Shown here piece after piece: positions 36,525 through 45,951 of a stretch of 64,000 nucleotides of DNA. The stretch lies in assembly GCA_964498065.1 (NCBI GenBank), contig CAZCFZ010000008.1:23278-87277 (forward strand), in the 5' to 3' direction. This DNA is from FEN-1297 sp964498065 (GTDB lineage: Bacteria > Bacteroidota > Ignavibacteria > Ignavibacteriales > Ignavibacteriaceae). Each line of letters opens with the position of its first letter. Within the stretch, counting starts at the first letter, position 1. The notes beneath the pieces are model-generated. The model saw nothing but the letters and a program-made list of their open reading frames with translations, was not told where the DNA came from and made no database searches. The position numbers were made by a program, and so were the translations under genes.

Positions 36525-36953
36525 ATGAAAGGATTAAAATTTCTGATTGCTTTAGTATTTGTATTTTGGGGATGTAAAGTAGATAACTCTGTTGCTCCGC
36601 TATCATATGTTATTGAGGGGCAATATCAATATAGCGGTTTCAACCTTGATTCAACCCTCTGTACTTTCGGTAAAATTAATTTAGTTTTGAATGATTCAAC
36701 AATTAGCGGCAACCGAAACATACAAGGAATAGATACAGTAAATTCGCAGGATATAGAAATAGGAGTCGGTAATATTTCCGGATTTATGTATAGTGACAGT
36801 ACTTTCTATATTTATCTGGATTCGAGTATTCCTGCAATACTTTTGACCGGAAAATTTTCAAACGGAGTGATTCAGGGGCTAAGGATATTCGAAAATGGTG
36901 CCCGTCCTAATCCTCCAGTTATCGGTTACTATACATTAATTAAAGAGATATAG
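36525..36953 (+). CDS. Predicted lipoprotein of unknown function
   Basis: The 142-residue protein has a short signal peptide with a lipobox-like F-V-F-W-G-C, so Cys17 would be acylated. The rest is a small beta-rich domain with D-S-T, N-S-Q and glycine turns, without a recognised motif. AAGGAG precedes the ATG. The 65-bp gap to the glycosidase suggests co-expression. Confidence 0.6.
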   Translation: MKGLKFLIALVFVFWGCKVDNSVAPLSYVIEGQYQYSGFNLDSTLCTFGKINLVLNDSTISGNRNIQGIDTVNSQDIEIGVGNISGFMYSDSTFYIYLDSSIPAILLTGKFSNGVIQGLRIFENGARPNPPVIGYYTLIKEI

Positions 36954-37215
36954 AAGTTTAAATTGTTATGCGGCTTTGAATCTAAAATTTATTAAACGGG
37001 AACTTTACACATCTGATAAAAATTTTAGGTAATTGAAATTCAAAAATAGAACTACTCCCCCACTCTGTAATCACTGAATTCTTTTAATCAATTCAAAAGA
37101 TCACAATCAAAGAAACGGCTACAACAATCATAGATTAAGCTACACGAATAAATCATTAAGTATTTACCTTTGCCTCGTAGGATTTGCTATTAGTTAATGA
37201 AGAAAGGAAATACTT

Positions 37216-38118
37216 ATGAAAATCGTAGTAACTGGTTCGTTAGGACATATAAGCAAACCGCTGACGGAAGAATTAATACAAAAAGGTCATTCGGTTACAG
37301 TCGTCAGTCATAACCCTGAAAGACAAAAAGAAATTGAATCGCTTGGAGCCTCAGCTGCAATTGGTTCTATGGATGATGTTAAATTTCTTACCAAAACTTT
37401 TTCAGGCGCAGATGCCGTCTATTGCATGATTTCGGCGGGCAATGCCTATTCAGATCCCGCATTTGATTTGATGGCATATACCTTGAGACTCGGCAATAAC
37501 TATAAGCAGGCTATTCTTGAAACCGGAGTAAAGCGTGTGGTTTTTCTAAGCAGCATCGGGGCGCACTTGGATAAAGGAAACGGTCTCTTAGCGTTTTATT
37601 ATACGGTTGAAAATAGTTTAAATTCATTGCCGGCAGATACAGCAATTACGTTTATGCGTCCGGTCAGTTTCTATTATAATTTGCTTGGATTCATAAATAC
37701 AATAAAAACACAAGGTGTCATAGCGACAAACTACGGAGGGTATGTTCCCAAACCTTGGGTTTCACCAATTGACATTGCTTCTGCGGTTGCCGAGGAACTG
37801 GTTGAGGGTAAGCCCGCGAGCAGAAAAGTTCGTTATGTGGCAAGCGATGAAATCAGCTGCGACGAATTGGCGCATCTTTTAGGTGCAGCAATCGGTAAAC
37901 CCGATTTGAAATGGGTTGTAATTCCGGATGAACAACTGCTCAAAGGCATGATAGCCGCAGGCATGAGCCCTAAAATTGCCGAAGGTATGGTTGAGATGAA
38001 TGCGGCAGGGAACAGCGGTTTATTATATGAGGACTATTACCGGAATAAACCGGTTCTGGGCAAAGTAAAATTAACTGATTTTGCAAAAGAATTTGCAAGC
38101 GTTTTTCAAAGCAATTAA
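37216..38118 (+). CDS. NmrA-like NAD(P)-binding protein
   Basis: This is an atypical short-chain dehydrogenase of 300 residues. The Rossmann loop T-G-S-L-G-H-I-S-K-P at 6-15 deviates slightly from TGxxGxxG, as in NmrA/TMR-type proteins. G-A-S-A-A-I-G-S-M-D-D and V-V-F-L-S-S-I-G-A-H are family landmarks. The usual catalytic Tyr-x-x-x-Lys is not evident, so it may act as a redox sensor or an atypical reductase. It leads a run of three oxidoreductase genes. Confidence 0.8.
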   Translation: MKIVVTGSLGHISKPLTEELIQKGHSVTVVSHNPERQKEIESLGASAAIGSMDDVKFLTKTFSGADAVYCMISAGNAYSDPAFDLMAYTLRLGNNYKQAILETGVKRVVFLSSIGAHLDKGNGLLAFYYTVENSLNSLPADTAITFMRPVSFYYNLLGFINTIKTQGVIATNYGGYVPKPWVSPIDIASAVAEELVEGKPASRKVRYVASDEISCDELAHLLGAAIGKPDLKWVVIPDEQLLKGMIAAGMSPKIAEGMVEMNAAGNSGLLYEDYYRNKPVLGKVKLTDFAKEFASVFQSN

Positions 38119-38153
38119 AAACTTAATATAAAGTTTAGAAAGAGATTATAAAG

Positions 38154-39077
38154 ATGAATACTGAATTAAATACAAAATCCAAACTTCCCGGCGGCATGGC
38201 AGTGCTGGCCGGACATCAGGTAGCCCGCATCGGCTTCGGCGCTATGCAGCTTCCCGGACCGGGTGTTTGGGGACCGCCGCGCGACAGAAATGCGGTTTTA
38301 AGCGTGTTGCGTCGCGCAGTCGAACTGGGTGTAAATCATATTGATACGGCACAATTCTACGGCAACGGTATTTCCAACGAATTGATATACACAGCTTTAC
38401 ACCCTTACCCTGAAAATCTTGTACTGGTGAGCAAGGTTGGGGCCGAGCGCGATGAGAATGGAGGCTGGATTCCCGCGCAGCATCCGAAGCAGCTCCGCGC
38501 CGGAGTTGAGGCCAACCTTCGCAGTCTGCATGTTGAGCAGGTTGATGTGGTCAATCTCCGTGTAACGGAAACCTACCCCGATGGCACTCCTTTCCCGGCC
38601 GAACAGCGCTCCGACTTGGACGATCAATTGGCAGAAATGACTAGACTCCGTGACGAAGGTAAGATCGGCGGTATCGGATTCAGCAATGTAACGCTTGAAC
38701 AGCTTGAACAGGCACTGCCGGCCGGCATCGCCTGTGTGCAGAATGCCTACAGCGTTCTTGACCGCTCTTCGGAGCCGCTTCTTAATCTCTGTAAAGAACA
38801 TGAGATTGCATGGGTTCCGTTTTTCCCACTTGGTTCGGCATTCCCGGGTATAGCGAAGGTAAGCGAGGCTCAGGAGGTAATAAATATAGCATCGAAACTT
38901 AAAGCAACGCCGGCACAAGTGGGATTAGCCTGGCTTCTCGCTCATGCTCCGAATATTCTGCTGATACCAGGTACTTCAAACCTTGAACACCTGGATGAAA
39001 ACGTTGCCGCCGGAGATGTGCATCTCGGTCAGGAATCAATGAATATCTTGAACAGACTGGCAGATAAAACCGGATAA
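38154..39077 (+). CDS. Aldo-keto reductase
   Basis: The 307-residue (beta/alpha)8 NADPH reductase carries G-F-G-A-M-Q-L-P, the catalytic N-H-I-D-T-A-Q-F-Y-G with Asp and Tyr, the Lys of L-V-S-K-V-G, G-I-G-F-S-N-V-T and the cofactor loop I-P-G-T-S. The substrate is unknown. It follows the NmrA-like gene by 35 bp and is probably co-transcribed. The codon use is visibly richer in G and C than both neighbours, which suggests separate acquisition. Confidence 0.88.
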   Translation: MNTELNTKSKLPGGMAVLAGHQVARIGFGAMQLPGPGVWGPPRDRNAVLSVLRRAVELGVNHIDTAQFYGNGISNELIYTALHPYPENLVLVSKVGAERDENGGWIPAQHPKQLRAGVEANLRSLHVEQVDVVNLRVTETYPDGTPFPAEQRSDLDDQLAEMTRLRDEGKIGGIGFSNVTLEQLEQALPAGIACVQNAYSVLDRSSEPLLNLCKEHEIAWVPFFPLGSAFPGIAKVSEAQEVINIASKLKATPAQVGLAWLLAHAPNILLIPGTSNLEHLDENVAAGDVHLGQESMNILNRLADKTG

Positions 39078-39143
39078 CTCCGACAGTTTCTTTATCGCCA
39101 AATAAATTTAAAACATAAAATATGGAGTATAGAAAATAGAACT

Positions 39144-39866
39144 ATGAAAACCGTATTAATAACAGGTGCAAACAAAGGGATCGGATTTGAAACCGCAAAA
39201 CAGATGGCGCAGCTGGGTTACTTTGTTTATTTGGGCAGCAGGGATAAAGCAAGAGGTCTTGATGCCGTTAAAGAGTTGAATGAACAAGGGCTCTCAAATG
39301 TCGAATTGATCGAAATGGATGTCACGGATATCGATTCTATAAAAAGTGCAAGAGGGGAATTGGAAAATAAAATTGATGCCTTGGATGTTTTAATAAATAA
39401 TGCCGGAATTAGCGGAGGACCTTCACAAAATATATCGAAAGTAGATATCGAAAATTTAAAAAGAGTATTTGAGACTAATTTTTTCGGTGCAGTACAAACA
39501 ACGCAGCAATTTATTAATCTTCTAAAGAAATCTACGAATCCTGTCATAGTAAATGTTTCAAGCGGATTGGGCTCCTTAGCTATTCATAATAGTACGCAAA
39601 ATCCTAATTATAAAATTTATGATGCTTACAGTTGTTCTAAAACAGCTTTAAATGCTTTTACTGTTATGTTGGCGAATGAACTTAAAGACTCTGGCTTTAA
39701 AATAAACAGCGTTTCTCCAGGATATACTGCAACAGACCTTAACAAGTTCAAAGGAACTCTAACCATAGAACAGGGTGCAAGACCAATTGTAAAATATGCA
39801 GTATTGGATAATGACGGACCAACCGGAAAATTTTTCTACCAGGAAAAAGGTGAGATACCCTGGTAA
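39144..39866 (+). CDS. Short-chain dehydrogenase/reductase
   Basis: This is a classical SDR of 240 residues. T-G-A-N-K-G-I-G binds the cofactor at 7-14, N-N-A-G is near residue 88, and Y-S-C-S-K (YxxxK) holds the catalytic Tyr and Lys; S-S-G-L-G-S supplies the Ser. It closely resembles carbonyl-reductase-like SDRs. It lies 66 bp after the aldo-keto reductase, before an AraC regulator that may control this group. Confidence 0.88.
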   Translation: MKTVLITGANKGIGFETAKQMAQLGYFVYLGSRDKARGLDAVKELNEQGLSNVELIEMDVTDIDSIKSARGELENKIDALDVLINNAGISGGPSQNISKVDIENLKRVFETNFFGAVQTTQQFINLLKKSTNPVIVNVSSGLGSLAIHNSTQNPNYKIYDAYSCSKTALNAFTVMLANELKDSGFKINSVSPGYTATDLNKFKGTLTIEQGARPIVKYAVLDNDGPTGKFFYQEKGEIPW

Positions 39867-39945
39867 TCACAAGAGAAAAACAACATAATTATTATGTTGT
39901 GTTGATTTAATGATAGAGAACGATAATAAATAAACACATTGAATT

Positions 39946-40866
39946 ATGAATAGCAAACAGCCTTTTAGAATCAAAACAATAAGTGAGTTTCATAAACTAA
40001 GAGGATTGCCGAAACCGGAACATCCTTTAGTTAGTGTTTTAAATCTTGAAAAATTAGTGCCGCATAATGCCGGCGAAACCGGTAATGTGATTCTGGATTT
40101 TTATTCAATTTCCCTTAAAAGATGTTTAAACGCTAAATTCAGATACGGCCAGCAGGAATACGATTTTGATGAAGGAACGATGTTTTTCATAGCTCCCAAT
40201 CAGGTTTTCGGAATTGAATCCGGCGGAGATAGAAATTATAAACAATCCGGCTGGATGCTGCTCATTCATCCTGATTTTTTGTGGAATACACCTCTGGCAA
40301 AAAGAATAAAAAAATACGAGTACTTTGATTACTCGGTAAACGAAGCTCTATTCCTATCCGAGAAGGAAGAAAACACTATCATCGGCATAATGCATAATAT
40401 TCAAAACGAATATCACTCTAACATAGACAAATTCAGCCAGGATATTATTATTTCGCAAATTGAAGTACTTCTCAATTATTCGGAAAGATTTTATCATCGC
40501 CAATTTATAACCAGAAAAATTACAAATCATAAAGTTCTTGACAGTCTGGAAGAAATTCTAACTGAATATTTCAACAGCGACGAATTAACGGGAAAGGGAC
40601 TGCCAACTGTTCAATACATAGCGGGACAATTAAATGTATCACCTAATTATTTAAGCAGCTTATTAAAAGTTCTAACTGGACAAAGCACACAGCAGCATAT
40701 ACATAACAAGTTAATCGAAAAAGCAAAAGAGAAATTATCTACCACGGATTTGTCCATAAGTGAAATTGCTTATGAATTAGGCTTTGAACATTCCCAGTCT
40801 TTCAGTAAATTGTTTAAAAGTAAAACCAATATCTCGCCGATGGAATTCAGGCGTTCATTTAATTAG
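39946..40866 (+). CDS. AraC-family transcriptional regulator
   Basis: The 306-residue protein has an N-terminal cupin-like ligand domain (residues 40-150, with F-D-E-G-T-M-F-F-I-A-P-N-Q-V-F). The C-terminal double HTH (about 205-305) shows N-V-S-P-N-Y-L-S-S-L-L-K and I-S-E-I-A-Y-E-L-G-F-E-H-S-Q-S-F-S-K-L-F. It lies just after the three reductase genes, which are its likely targets by position. Confidence 0.88.
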   Translation: MNSKQPFRIKTISEFHKLRGLPKPEHPLVSVLNLEKLVPHNAGETGNVILDFYSISLKRCLNAKFRYGQQEYDFDEGTMFFIAPNQVFGIESGGDRNYKQSGWMLLIHPDFLWNTPLAKRIKKYEYFDYSVNEALFLSEKEENTIIGIMHNIQNEYHSNIDKFSQDIIISQIEVLLNYSERFYHRQFITRKITNHKVLDSLEEILTEYFNSDELTGKGLPTVQYIAGQLNVSPNYLSSLLKVLTGQSTQQHIHNKLIEKAKEKLSTTDLSISEIAYELGFEHSQSFSKLFKSKTNISPMEFRRSFN

Positions 40867-40919
40867 TCTGAACATTAAAGGTAAATGTAAAATTACATCC
40901 AACATTTAAGGGTTAATAA

Positions 40920-42431
40920 ATGAATGAATTATTTAATGTTAATTCTAAAACAAAGGCAATTGTAAACCGCAGATCTTTTTATTTTTTATTGTCCCTCCTT
41001 GCAGTATTTTTTACTTCTTCTTTTCCCGGGGATCTGAATACCGGCAATGAACAGTCCGCAAACGAAAACCTGCTTAAAGTTTCAGGAGATCACATAGTAA
41101 ACCAAAAAGGTGAAACTATTGTTCTGCGCGGTTTCGGATTAGGCGGTATGCTGCATATAGAGAATTTCATTGACGGTTATCCTTACAATGAAGAATCAAT
41201 GAAGGAAGGTCTGCTGAAAGTACTTGGTAAAAAAAAATACGATCTCTACTTTGATAATTTACTTAAAAGCTATTTTACTGAACCGGATGCGGAATATATA
41301 CACAGTCTGGGATTAAACCTCGTTCGTATACCGATCAATTACCATCTTTTTGAAGATGATATGAATCCGGGAGTTATAAAGAAAGAAGCATTTAAGTATC
41401 TTGATAGAGTTATCGATTTGTGTGCAAAGCACCAGATTTATACAATTATTGATCTGCATGCATTGCCGGGCAGCCAAAACCAGCATTGGCACAGCGATAA
41501 TCCTACTCAAAAAGCATTCTTCTGGGTATATAAAGAATTCCAGAACAGGGTAGTTCACTTATGGGAAGTAATTGCAGAACATTATAAAGATAATCCATGG
41601 ATTGCCGGTTATGATTTAATAAATGAACCTGCCGATCCCTCGGGCGAGAAGCTAGTCCCTTATTACAAACGGCTTTATGATGCAATCAAGAAAGTCGACC
41701 CGAACCATATTATGTTTATTGAAGGAGATAATTTCGCTAAAGATTTCAGTCATTTTACCGAAGTTTGGGATAACGTTGTTTATACGAATCACGATTATGC
41801 GCTCCCCGGATTTACTGGAGATTATCCGGGTGAAATTAACGGGAAATATTATGACAAAGATGTACTCGAAAAGGAATTCCTAAAAAAATCCGAATTTATG
41901 CTTTCCCATAAGGTTCCGATTTGGGTCGGAGAATTCGGTCCGGTTTATACAAATGATCCGGTAAAAGACGAATCGCGCTACCGCGTACTAAAAGATCAAC
42001 TGGCATATTATAAAACATACAAGGTAAGCTGGTGCATCTGGCTGTATAAGGATTTAGGTTTGCAGGCAATTTTACATCAGAAAAAAAGTACACCTTATAT
42101 GAAACTGGTTTCACCTTTTTTAAGAAAGAAGGAATACCTTGGAGCAGATGCCTGGGGATCGTCGGATAAAAACATACGGCCGATAATGGAGCCGATAGAA
42201 AAACTTTTTGAAAAGGAATTCCCGAATTATAATCCATATCCCGATGGTCAGAAAAGGCATATAGCACTTCTGGTTAGGCATATATTGATTGCTGCAGCTC
42301 TTGTACCGGAATATTGTAATTTGTTTAAAGGATTATCCGATAAAGAATTAATTTCGCTTGCCCAATCGTTTCGCTTTGAAAATTATTTAAAACGTCAAAG
42401 GCTTGAAGATATTTTAAGCGGTAGGGAATAA
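40920..42431 (+). CDS. Exported GH5-like cellulase-family glycosidase
   Basis: The 503-residue protein has an N-terminal membrane or signal segment (about 18-36). A GH5 barrel follows with R-I-P-I-N-Y-H, Y-T-I-I-D-L-H-A-L-P-G, the acid/base Glu in D-L-I-N-E-P near residue 238 and the nucleophile Glu in W-V-G-E-F-G near residue 337. The last 100 residues are helical and outside the barrel. It would hydrolyse a beta-glycan; the exact substrate cannot be read. The nearest CAZyme-type gene is the DUF4038 gene 4.5 kb upstream. Confidence 0.85.
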   Translation: MNELFNVNSKTKAIVNRRSFYFLLSLLAVFFTSSFPGDLNTGNEQSANENLLKVSGDHIVNQKGETIVLRGFGLGGMLHIENFIDGYPYNEESMKEGLLKVLGKKKYDLYFDNLLKSYFTEPDAEYIHSLGLNLVRIPINYHLFEDDMNPGVIKKEAFKYLDRVIDLCAKHQIYTIIDLHALPGSQNQHWHSDNPTQKAFFWVYKEFQNRVVHLWEVIAEHYKDNPWIAGYDLINEPADPSGEKLVPYYKRLYDAIKKVDPNHIMFIEGDNFAKDFSHFTEVWDNVVYTNHDYALPGFTGDYPGEINGKYYDKDVLEKEFLKKSEFMLSHKVPIWVGEFGPVYTNDPVKDESRYRVLKDQLAYYKTYKVSWCIWLYKDLGLQAILHQKKSTPYMKLVSPFLRKKEYLGADAWGSSDKNIRPIMEPIEKLFEKEFPNYNPYPDGQKRHIALLVRHILIAAALVPEYCNLFKGLSDKELISLAQSFRFENYLKRQRLEDILSGRE

Positions 42432-42838
42432 TTAATTATAATTGTGATTTTAAGTTTATTACCAAAACGACCGGATTACGATTCGTAAGATAAAATGAAA
42501 TTGCTTTCAAATTGGAATTTCAACATGAACAGTCTTTAAGCAAAATTATTAAATTAAGACAAATCTATTTCCTTTGGAATTTAGAGCGTTGTTCAATTAG
42601 TTGTTTTCACCCATAAGTTAAAATACAAAAGCGAATTAAAAGTCAGATTATAATTTATATTTAAGAATAGCCGAACATATACCTTAATTTTGATTTAGCA
42701 TTTTAAAAATGTGTTTAATTGATATTGAATATTTGGGAAATAATACCGCCTTATAAAAAGGCGATTAAAAGCACAAACATATTTGTTAGATAAATTACTT
42801 TTTAAATAATAAAAGTTTAACACATTAGCTGCATTTTA
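42432..42838. other. Non-coding interval
   Basis: 407 AT-rich bp without a convincing ORF, hairpin or repeat. It presumably holds the promoter of the 42839 gene. Confidence 0.5.
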
Positions 42839-43177
42839 ATGACAACGCCGAATCATATAGTGCAAGGTTTTCTTCTTACAAGGTGGACAAAGAAAAAATG
42901 GCTGATAATTTCAGCAATGGTTCTAAGCGCCGTACCGGATTTGGGCAGGTTGTTCCAATCGGATCCCGGTAACTGGAATTTGTTTTATCATTGGGCTCAT
43001 AATACATGGTATTGTTATCTTATTCCTTTCTGGAATCTTCACATTGCAGAGGATTATTTAATCCACAAACGAAGCGGAGGATGGCAGCCATGGGCAATTT
43101 GGGTAGAAATTATCTCATGGCTAATTATGGCGATAATTTATATTAGAATAATAAAAAGAGAAAAAGCAAAGACTTAA
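42839..43177 (+). CDS. Small membrane protein of unknown function
   Basis: The 112-residue protein has two or three membrane helices (about 20-36, 55-70, 85-103). The opening N-H-I-V-Q-G-F and A-V-P-D-L-G-R-L, with later His (Y-H-W-A-H-N), faintly resemble the H ... PD pattern of membrane-bound putative metal hydrolases of the YdjM type. This is not strong enough to name it. Confidence 0.5.
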   Translation: MTTPNHIVQGFLLTRWTKKKWLIISAMVLSAVPDLGRLFQSDPGNWNLFYHWAHNTWYCYLIPFWNLHIAEDYLIHKRSGGWQPWAIWVEIISWLIMAIIYIRIIKREKAKT

Positions 43178-43480
43178 AGGCTTCAAAATTTTAACTCCGA
43201 TAAAAGGCAAAATTATTCATTTGCTTCTCCCCCGCAAATTTCTATTTTTAGATTCTTAACAATCTTAAATTACCTCTATATATCTATAAACAAATAAATT
43301 TCCATACAATTTTTCACATCTTTTAATACAGCTAAATAAATTTCCCGTTTTTTCGATGATTAAGGTAGAAAATAAAAATTTTTCAACAGTGCAAAACCGG
43401 TTTAATTATTATGGATTGAAACCGGATTGAGATTTTAAAGTAAATGCTTAAAGTAATCACCTATAAATGAAAGACTTTCG
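43178..43480. other. Non-coding interval
   Basis: 303 AT-rich bp with no ORF, clear promoter or repeat recognised. Confidence 0.45.
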
Positions 43481-43759
43481 ATGGAAGGACAACCAGAAAT
43501 ATTGCAAAAGTTTATTGACGTTCATACGTGGCTTTTGCGAATAGCTTTAAAAAACGACAGCCTTCATAAAAACATAATTAAAAATGCCATAGAAGCTGCC
43601 GCCGAACATTTTAATCTGCCTTTTGGCGAAGTGAGCAGCATTATAAGCGCTTCAAAATTCAGATACACCGATGATCAAGTTCCCATAATAGAATTTTATT
43701 ATAATTTTATCCGCAATATGCAGGTATCAACCGATACTGTATCGAACTTTAAAATATAA
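43481..43759 (+). CDS. Small unknown protein
   Basis: The 92-residue, mostly helical protein contains A-I-E-A-A-A-E-H-F-N-L-P-F-G-E-V and ends in a short aromatic segment (I-I-E-F-Y-Y-N-F-I). No family or motif is recognised. A clean bidirectional terminator directly after its stop supports it as a real transcription unit. Confidence 0.5.
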   Translation: MEGQPEILQKFIDVHTWLLRIALKNDSLHKNIIKNAIEAAAEHFNLPFGEVSSIISASKFRYTDDQVPIIEFYYNFIRNMQVSTDTVSNFKI

Positions 43760-43762
43760 AAA

Positions 43763-43793
43763 GGCATTTTATAACTTTTTATTATAAAATGCC
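43763..43793. terminator. Bidirectional terminator between convergent genes
   Basis: A perfect 12-bp stem (GGCATTTTATAA with TTATAAAATGCC) has a 7-base loop. It lies 4 bp after the gene at 43481 and 46 bp past the stop of ilvE on the other strand. T-rich tracts are modest on both sides. Confidence 0.8.
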
Positions 43794-43838
43794 CTTCTAT
43801 AAAAAGATATTAACGGACTTAATTAATACTCTGAAAAA

Positions 43839-44924
43839 CTAAACCTCAATCTCTTTTCTCTCAACATGAGTCAACCAGTTGTATTTATCCTCTGTTTGCC
43901 CGTAATGTATTGATGTTAGTTTTTCAAATAGATTTAAATCCAATTCACCTGCCTTGCCGTTGTTGAAGGTCATTTCAAAACCTTTATAATTCAGCCAGCC
44001 GACAGAAGAAATTATTGCAGCAGTACCTGTACCGAATACTCCGACTACATTTCCCTTCTTATATTCGGTAACAACTTCATTAATGCTGATCAACCGTTCG
44101 GAAACATTCAATCCCCAGTCTTTTAAAATGTGAATAACCGAATCCCTGGTAACTCCAGGTAATATACTGCCGTTTAATTTTGGAGTAACTACTTCATCTT
44201 TAAATCTTATAAAGATGTTCATAGTACCCACTTCTTCAATATATTTCTGCTCCACACCGTCCAACCAGAGCACTTGTGTAAATCCTTTTTTGTGTGCTTC
44301 TTCTGCTGCAAGTAAACTAGCAGCGTAATTGGCCGGAGTCTTGCATTCACCCAATCCTTTTCTTACTGCTCTGACATATTCATCCTGAACCAAAATTTTT
44401 ACGGGTTTAAAACCTTCGGGATAATATGCACCTACAGGGGAAAGGATTATTAATAATTTATAATGGCCGGATGGTCTTACCCCCAAAAATGAATCCGAAC
44501 CAAATACAAAAGGACGAATGTACAAAGACTCGCCTTTTTTATTCGGGATCCAATCTTTTTCGACATATATTAATTCATTTAATGCATGAAGCAGAAATTG
44601 CTGATCAACTTCCGGAATGCAGACTCTTCTTGCGGAATTATTTAATCTTTGAATATGCTTCTCCGGTCTAAAAATAACTGCTTCTCCGGATTCCGTTTTA
44701 AAGGCTTTTAAGCCTTCAAAAATTCCTTGTCCGTAATGCAGAAACATTGTTCCAGGATGTAAAGATAGATTTTCTAATTTTTTAATAGTAGGATTATGCC
44801 ATCCCTTTTCAGGATCAAAATCCATTTCAAAAACATGGTCGGTAAAAATTTTTCCAAAGCCTAAATTTTCCGGGATATCAACCGGTCTTTTTCTTTCCAT
44901 TAAATTATATTTAATTTTTTCCAT
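43839..44924 (-). CDS. ilvE: Branched-chain amino acid aminotransferase
   Basis: This PLP enzyme moves the amino group between glutamate and the keto acids of valine, leucine and isoleucine. The 361 residues from ATG 44924 (upstream TTG and GTG codons are rejected) show class-IV features: F-L-H-Y-G-Q-G-I-F-E-G-L-K-A, Y-I-R-P-F-V-F-G, the region of the PLP Lys in G-E-C-K-T-P-A-N-Y-A-A-S and G-T-M-N-I-F. The longer BCAT architecture fits about 360 residues. It is monocistronic by spacing and has a structured leader (see 45000-45062). Confidence 0.95.
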   Translation of the reverse strand: MEKIKYNLMERKRPVDIPENLGFGKIFTDHVFEMDFDPEKGWHNPTIKKLENLSLHPGTMFLHYGQGIFEGLKAFKTESGEAVIFRPEKHIQRLNNSARRVCIPEVDQQFLLHALNELIYVEKDWIPNKKGESLYIRPFVFGSDSFLGVRPSGHYKLLIILSPVGAYYPEGFKPVKILVQDEYVRAVRKGLGECKTPANYAASLLAAEEAHKKGFTQVLWLDGVEQKYIEEVGTMNIFIRFKDEVVTPKLNGSILPGVTRDSVIHILKDWGLNVSERLISINEVVTEYKKGNVVGVFGTGTAAIISSVGWLNYKGFEMTFNNGKAGELDLNLFEKLTSIHYGQTEDKYNWLTHVERKEIEV

Positions 44925-44999
44925 AACGACCACCAATTTTTATTATAATTAAATTCTTAGTTACATTTTACAAAAATTAATTGAAAATTTAAAATTAAC

Positions 45000-45062
45000 T
45001 GCCCGGTGGAGGGCTACCGGGCATGGGGAAGATTCATTAAGGGGGGGTAAACTTAATGAATC
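45000..45062. other. Tandem perfect hairpins upstream of ilvE
   Basis: Two perfect inverted repeats lie side by side: TGCCCGGT/ACCGGGCA (45000-45007 and 45016-45023) and GATTCATTAAG/CTTAATGAATC (45031-45041 and 45052-45062), with a G7/C7 run in the second loop. On the minus strand they fall between the mlaE stop and the ilvE start. They could be a leader RNA structure of ilvE or the 3' end of the mlaE transcript; there is no U-run. Confidence 0.6.
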
Positions 45063-45177
45063 GAATCGATTAAAAAATAATATTTTATATTATTATAATC
45101 AATAATTCTTATTAAGCGGTTCCCGGAAAGTGCTAAAACGCCCATATAATTGTTAATTAACATGCTTCTATTTTCTA

Positions 45178-45951
45178 TTAGAAAAGCACTGTCCAGAGGA
45201 AATAATCTAAAATAAGAATCATTGCGGAAGACATAACAAACGAACGGATAGTTGCTAATCCCACACCTTCGGCACCGCCTTCGGTCCTAAACCCGATATG
45301 ACATCCGAGAAGTGCCGTTACAGCCCCGAAGAAAACAGTTTTTACCAATCCTGAAATTAAATCCCCCATCAAAAAAAATCTTTTTACGGAAAGAAAAAAG
45401 ACAGCAAATGAAACCCCCAGGAAATAATTTGATACTATAAAAGCTCCGAAAACTGCAATAGTATCTGCAAAAATAACAAGCAGCGGAAGCATTATAACCG
45501 ACGCTAAAAAACGCGGCATAGCTAAATATCTTACCGGGCTTATAGCCATAGTTTCAAGTGCATCAATCTGTTCGGTAACTTTCATTGTTCCTAATTCTGC
45601 GGCAATTGAAGCGCCGACACGTCCCGCAATTACAATACCTGTCAATACCGGGCCAAGTTCCGTAATAATTGCTCTGCTTGTTGATGCACCTAGAAATGAT
45701 AACGGCGCAATGCCTTTTAACTGATAAGCTGCCTGCCAGGCTGCAACTGCTCCCGTGAATATTGCTATTATTAAGACTAGGGGCAGTGAGTTTACGCCAA
45801 TGTGTTCCATTTGATAAACAATAATACCTTTACTTCTGGGTATCATCGGGAAGCTTTTTATAATACCCCATAATAATTGGGAAATCTGTCCGATCTCCCT
45901 AATAAAATTTAAGGTCTTCTTGCCGAGATTTTGTAAAAATTTTTTAATCAC
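45178..45951 (-). CDS. mlaE: MlaE-family ABC transporter permease
   Basis: The 257-residue inner-membrane permease of the MlaE/YrbE family belongs to an ABC system that moves phospholipids between the membranes. Seen are E-H-I-G-V-N-S-L-P-L-V, A-F-L-G-A-like L-S-F-L-G-A-S-T-S, the family core E-L-G-P-V-L-T-G-I-V-I-A-G-R-V-G-A-S-I-A-A-E-L-G, and A-L-E-T-M-A-I-S-P. The start codon is GTG. The usual mlaF and mlaD partners are not beside it; ilvE follows and a 513-bp non-coding gap precedes it. Confidence 0.9.
   Translation of the reverse strand: MIKKFLQNLGKKTLNFIREIGQISQLLWGIIKSFPMIPRSKGIIVYQMEHIGVNSLPLVLIIAIFTGAVAAWQAAYQLKGIAPLSFLGASTSRAIITELGPVLTGIVIAGRVGASIAAELGTMKVTEQIDALETMAISPVRYLAMPRFLASVIMLPLLVIFADTIAVFGAFIVSNYFLGVSFAVFFLSVKRFFLMGDLISGLVKTVFFGAVTALLGCHIGFRTEGGAEGVGLATIRSFVMSSAMILILDYFLWTVLF

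Noticed and set aside
45002..45032. Nine-codon proline-rich minus-strand ORF in the ilvE leader as an attenuator peptide
   Set aside because: It sits inside one of the hairpins and contains no branched-chain amino acid codons, so it is more likely chance.
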